64,000 nt of DNA. Source: Lateolabrax maculatus (lineage: Eukaryota > Chordata > Actinopteri > Acropomatiformes > Lateolabracidae). Shown here in pieces: positions 61,182 through 64,000 of the stretch (the first letter of the stretch is position 1; each line of letters starts with the position of its first letter). A program made the translations under genes and the position numbers. The stretch covers positions 326,001 to 390,000 of the forward strand of contig CM062219.1 in NCBI GenBank assembly GCA_031216445.1, read 5' to 3'. The notes under the pieces are model-generated. The model was not told where the DNA came from. It did not search any database and was given only the letters and a program-made list of their open reading frames with translations.

Positions 61182-64000
61182 GGTGACGGCTTCTCAGCAG
61201 CTTGTTGGTTCTCTGGATGAAAGAAAAACAAGCTGTAATGTTGTTATCAGCAGCTGTTATTAGACGCTGTGTCGTAAGTGAAGTGATTAAAGAGTGAAGA
61301 AACACTGCCCTTCAGCCTGTGGCCGCCTCCTACACACATTTCTGAAAATGATTGACAGTCAATAGGCTGAATAAAAAACTCTTTGGTCACATGATTTCAC
61401 TGAAGCAAAAAAACTCAAAAATTTTTTTTATATACTTATATACCTAATTATTTATTTCTTACTTGTGAGCTGCTGTAGTACCTGATTTCCCCTTCTGGGA
61501 ACAAGTAAGGCGTATTTTAACTTATCTTATTAGAAACACATGAAACTAAGAGAATTCTCCCCCCTCACTTCCTGTTTTATTGTTTGAAGTCACACTGTTG
61601 CTCTGAAATCATGTGACAACAAAAGTCACGGCATGGCCAGTTTTCAAAGTGCTTTACATCAGACAGAAAGGGATTAAGAAATGTAACACAACAAAATATA
61701 AAAGCACACATAAAATACAATATGCATAAAAACTGACTGCTGCTTCTCAAGGTTTATTTTGGACTCTGAGGACAGGAAGCAGACCTGATCCAGACCATCT
61801 GAGAGGCCTGGACCATCTGGACCAAACAGGTCCATTACAACAAATTAATACAATTATTTAACTTGTTACACCAATTAATTTTAATGAAATGATTTGTGTA
61901 AAATCCCAAACCAAACTGTACAAATGCTCTTTTGATTTAGCAGGCTTGACTGCAGAGCTTCAACCAAAATAAAAAAGCTGAATGAAATCTAAAACAAAAG
62001 GCAGGCTGGTCGTCTATAGAACCAGAGAGCTGGGATGTGACCAACTAATTAGTAACACACTCCATATTCACTTTATATATTATTATCATTGCCACTAGAA
62101 ATTATTTTGATTATTTTTGTTAATCAATGAATCTATAATTAGTCTATAGAAAGTCTGAAAATAGTGTAATATCCCATCACGTTTTTCAGATTTTGAAACA
62201 TACAAACAAATGGAACTCAGCTGAAGTTCAATCAGAAGACTTCTTCCTTCTTTATTCTTTCAGTTAAACCAACCCATGTTAACCTGTAAGCAGCATTTTA
62301 ATGTTAATGCTGCTTCAGGTGGAAACAGTCAAACTACTATCACTATAATGTTGGAGAGTGTAATATAATAATGCAGCACATTCATAAACACACCATGTGA
62401 ATGTAAATGTGAACATATAAAGTGACAGATATATATTTAATATATGTAACCAGGAAAAATAGAAAGTCTCCAAAATGAAAATCATCAATTTAAGTAGCAG
62501 AATATGCGTCATGCCTCTGCAGAGCAAAGTTGGGTGTTTCTCTGGTTATATAAGAGGAAGAATTAGAGACACAACAAGACTTTAGAGATAAAACCTGTTG
62601 AACAGGAACTAGAAAAACAATGAAAGGTGTTGATGTTTTTAAATCAATGAAGTGTCATTCACAGAGATAAGCAGGCATTATAAATAACCGTCCAATGTTA
62701 CATAAGACTCACAGAATGACAAATAACTGGCTGGTTTACTGACTGACTCTCTGACTGACTGTATTTCTATAGGCCCAACAGAATATTCCACCCCAACATC
62801 CTCCCTACGTGGACTTTTCTTTACACGGCGTCACCTGAATTTACTTCACTTATTCACATAAGAAGTCACCTACGTAAACATTGGTCGTTTCAATCACCTT
62901 AAGAAGTGTTGTTGTTGTTCTCTGCATGAGGACGGCTGGGTTAAGACTCTAACTTACTCTGTACTAATATCAATATAAACTCTGCTGGGAACAACAGAAT
63001 CTCACAGATCACACCACTTGAAGAATGTGATGACACTAAACAGTGCAACACATGACCAGAGTAAAACACGGTTGAAGAAAACCAGTGGAACTGGAATGAG
63101 ATTAAACATACCAGTTCTCTTGATTACGCCTTGATAACGAGGCAGTTAGAGAAGAGGACTGATTGGGTTCAGTCCTGGACCGGCAGCAGAAATGTGGGTG
63201 CAGAATGTGAAAGAGCAGCACTTCCCTCTCCTTCATTACTGTCACTGAGGGGCCCTTGAGCAAGGCCCTGAACCCCCAACCACAGCAGGGGAGCTTCTCA
63301 GTGACCATCAAATCAGACTGTGTTTGTACTGCGCAGCTTCAGGTGAGAACGTGTGACTGTGGATAAAAAAGAAATGAATCCAGCTTTCACTCTGAGATCT
63401 TTCTGTTTGTCTGTCTGACAACAATCGGCAGTGAAAGTGTTAATGGTTCAGTCCTTCTGATCCACTGAACATAAATATTATCTCAGCTGCATTTGGCTTC
63501 ATTAAATTTGTCTTCACTGGATCATCAGCTGGTCTCTGAATTGACTTTAATAAAAGTCTCTTTATCTTTGTTAGAGGAAAGTTTCAGTTTGTCCAGCAGG
63601 AAGTCTGACACAGATTCACTGGAGAAACACACAAACACTAGAACTCCCATTTGAATGAGGATCATAAAGGATCTGTGGTGATCTGTTGCTGTAGAAACCT
63701 GTAGTGACCACTAGATGGATCCAGCACTACATGACCTCCTGCACACGGCCTCCATCAGCCTCAGCAGTAAGCCAGTGAGGTACCAGGTCCAGTTACTACT
63801 GCCACATGGGTGACGTTTCTTATTGCTAATTCATGAACTGATTTTAACATAACTTAAAAAATGAGAGCTTCCCTGACTTCCTCAGTTGCCTCTAACAGCC
63901 TGTTGTGGCAAATAAAATCACATATATAGATTGAAATAAATAATATTAAAGCTGTTATTTTTTAGAAGCATGTTGTCAGAAATAATCGTGTAAAAGTGAA
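61182..64000. other. Non-coding right flank
   Basis: No exon is supported. 61182-61300 probably holds the 5' UTR and promoter of GTPase copy 3. A SINE lies at 63115-63370. The rest is AT-rich DNA without recognisable features. Confidence 0.6.
63115..63370 (+). mobile_element. tRNA-derived SINE (V-SINE-like)
   Basis: The head has a B-box-like gggttcagtcc (63165-63175) and a weaker A-box-like ggcagttagagaaga. The central part, cattactgtcactgagggg then cccttgagcaaggcc, is the conserved core of a widespread fish SINE group that I recognise. The tail runs to gataaaaaagaaa. Confidence 0.6.

Overview
The window is nuclear DNA of a ray-finned fish, most likely a percomorph. It carries intron-rich vertebrate genes, very dense (CA)n, (GAA)n and minisatellite arrays, several dispersed repeats of a kind common in teleosts, and a lineage-expanded set of immune-type GTPases with a pyrin (PYD) domain. 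Every protein-coding gene I can support lies on the minus strand, so transcription runs from high to low coordinates.

Layout. (1) 1465-33093: a complete myosin-Vb gene (myo5b). I could join 40 coding exons in phase into a 1,844-residue protein with motor, six IQ motifs, coiled coil and globular cargo-binding tail. Intron 1 (9.6 kb) and intron 14 (3.7 kb) are full of tandem repeats. (2) 37263-46907: complete cfap53 (ccdc11), eight coding exons and 523 residues, an axonemal and left-right-axis protein. Its intron 2 is almost entirely one 5.3-kb minisatellite. The myo5b-cfap53 neighbourhood is the same as on human 18q21.1. (3) 46908-50514: promoter and intergenic DNA with a minisatellite, ZNF143/NF-Y-like motifs, an inverted-repeat element, a dispersed fish repeat and a MITE. 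(4) 50515-61181: three tandem copies of a P-loop GTPase of the AIG1/septin-like type. The middle copy splices in phase to a PYD exon through a 79-bp linker exon, giving a 559-residue PYD-GTPase. The first (leftmost) copy has a phase-compatible acceptor and may be an alternative last exon of the same gene or a separate gene. The rightmost copy has its own ATG exon without PYD and is broken by a 25-bp deletion. (5) 61182-64000: non-coding, with a tRNA-derived SINE.

myo5b (Rab11 recycling and apical transport) and cfap53 (cilia) are ordinary conserved genes. The GTPase cluster is young, duplicated and mosaic, and is the best candidate for an undescribed system: a death-fold-linked GTPase that can be made with or without a cysteine-rich module. 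A second unexpected pattern is that many 3' splice sites, above all in cfap53, are directly preceded by tandem arrays that contain no AG on the transcribed strand. All splice joins are by eye, from consensus sites, reading phase and remembered human orthologues; no search was run.
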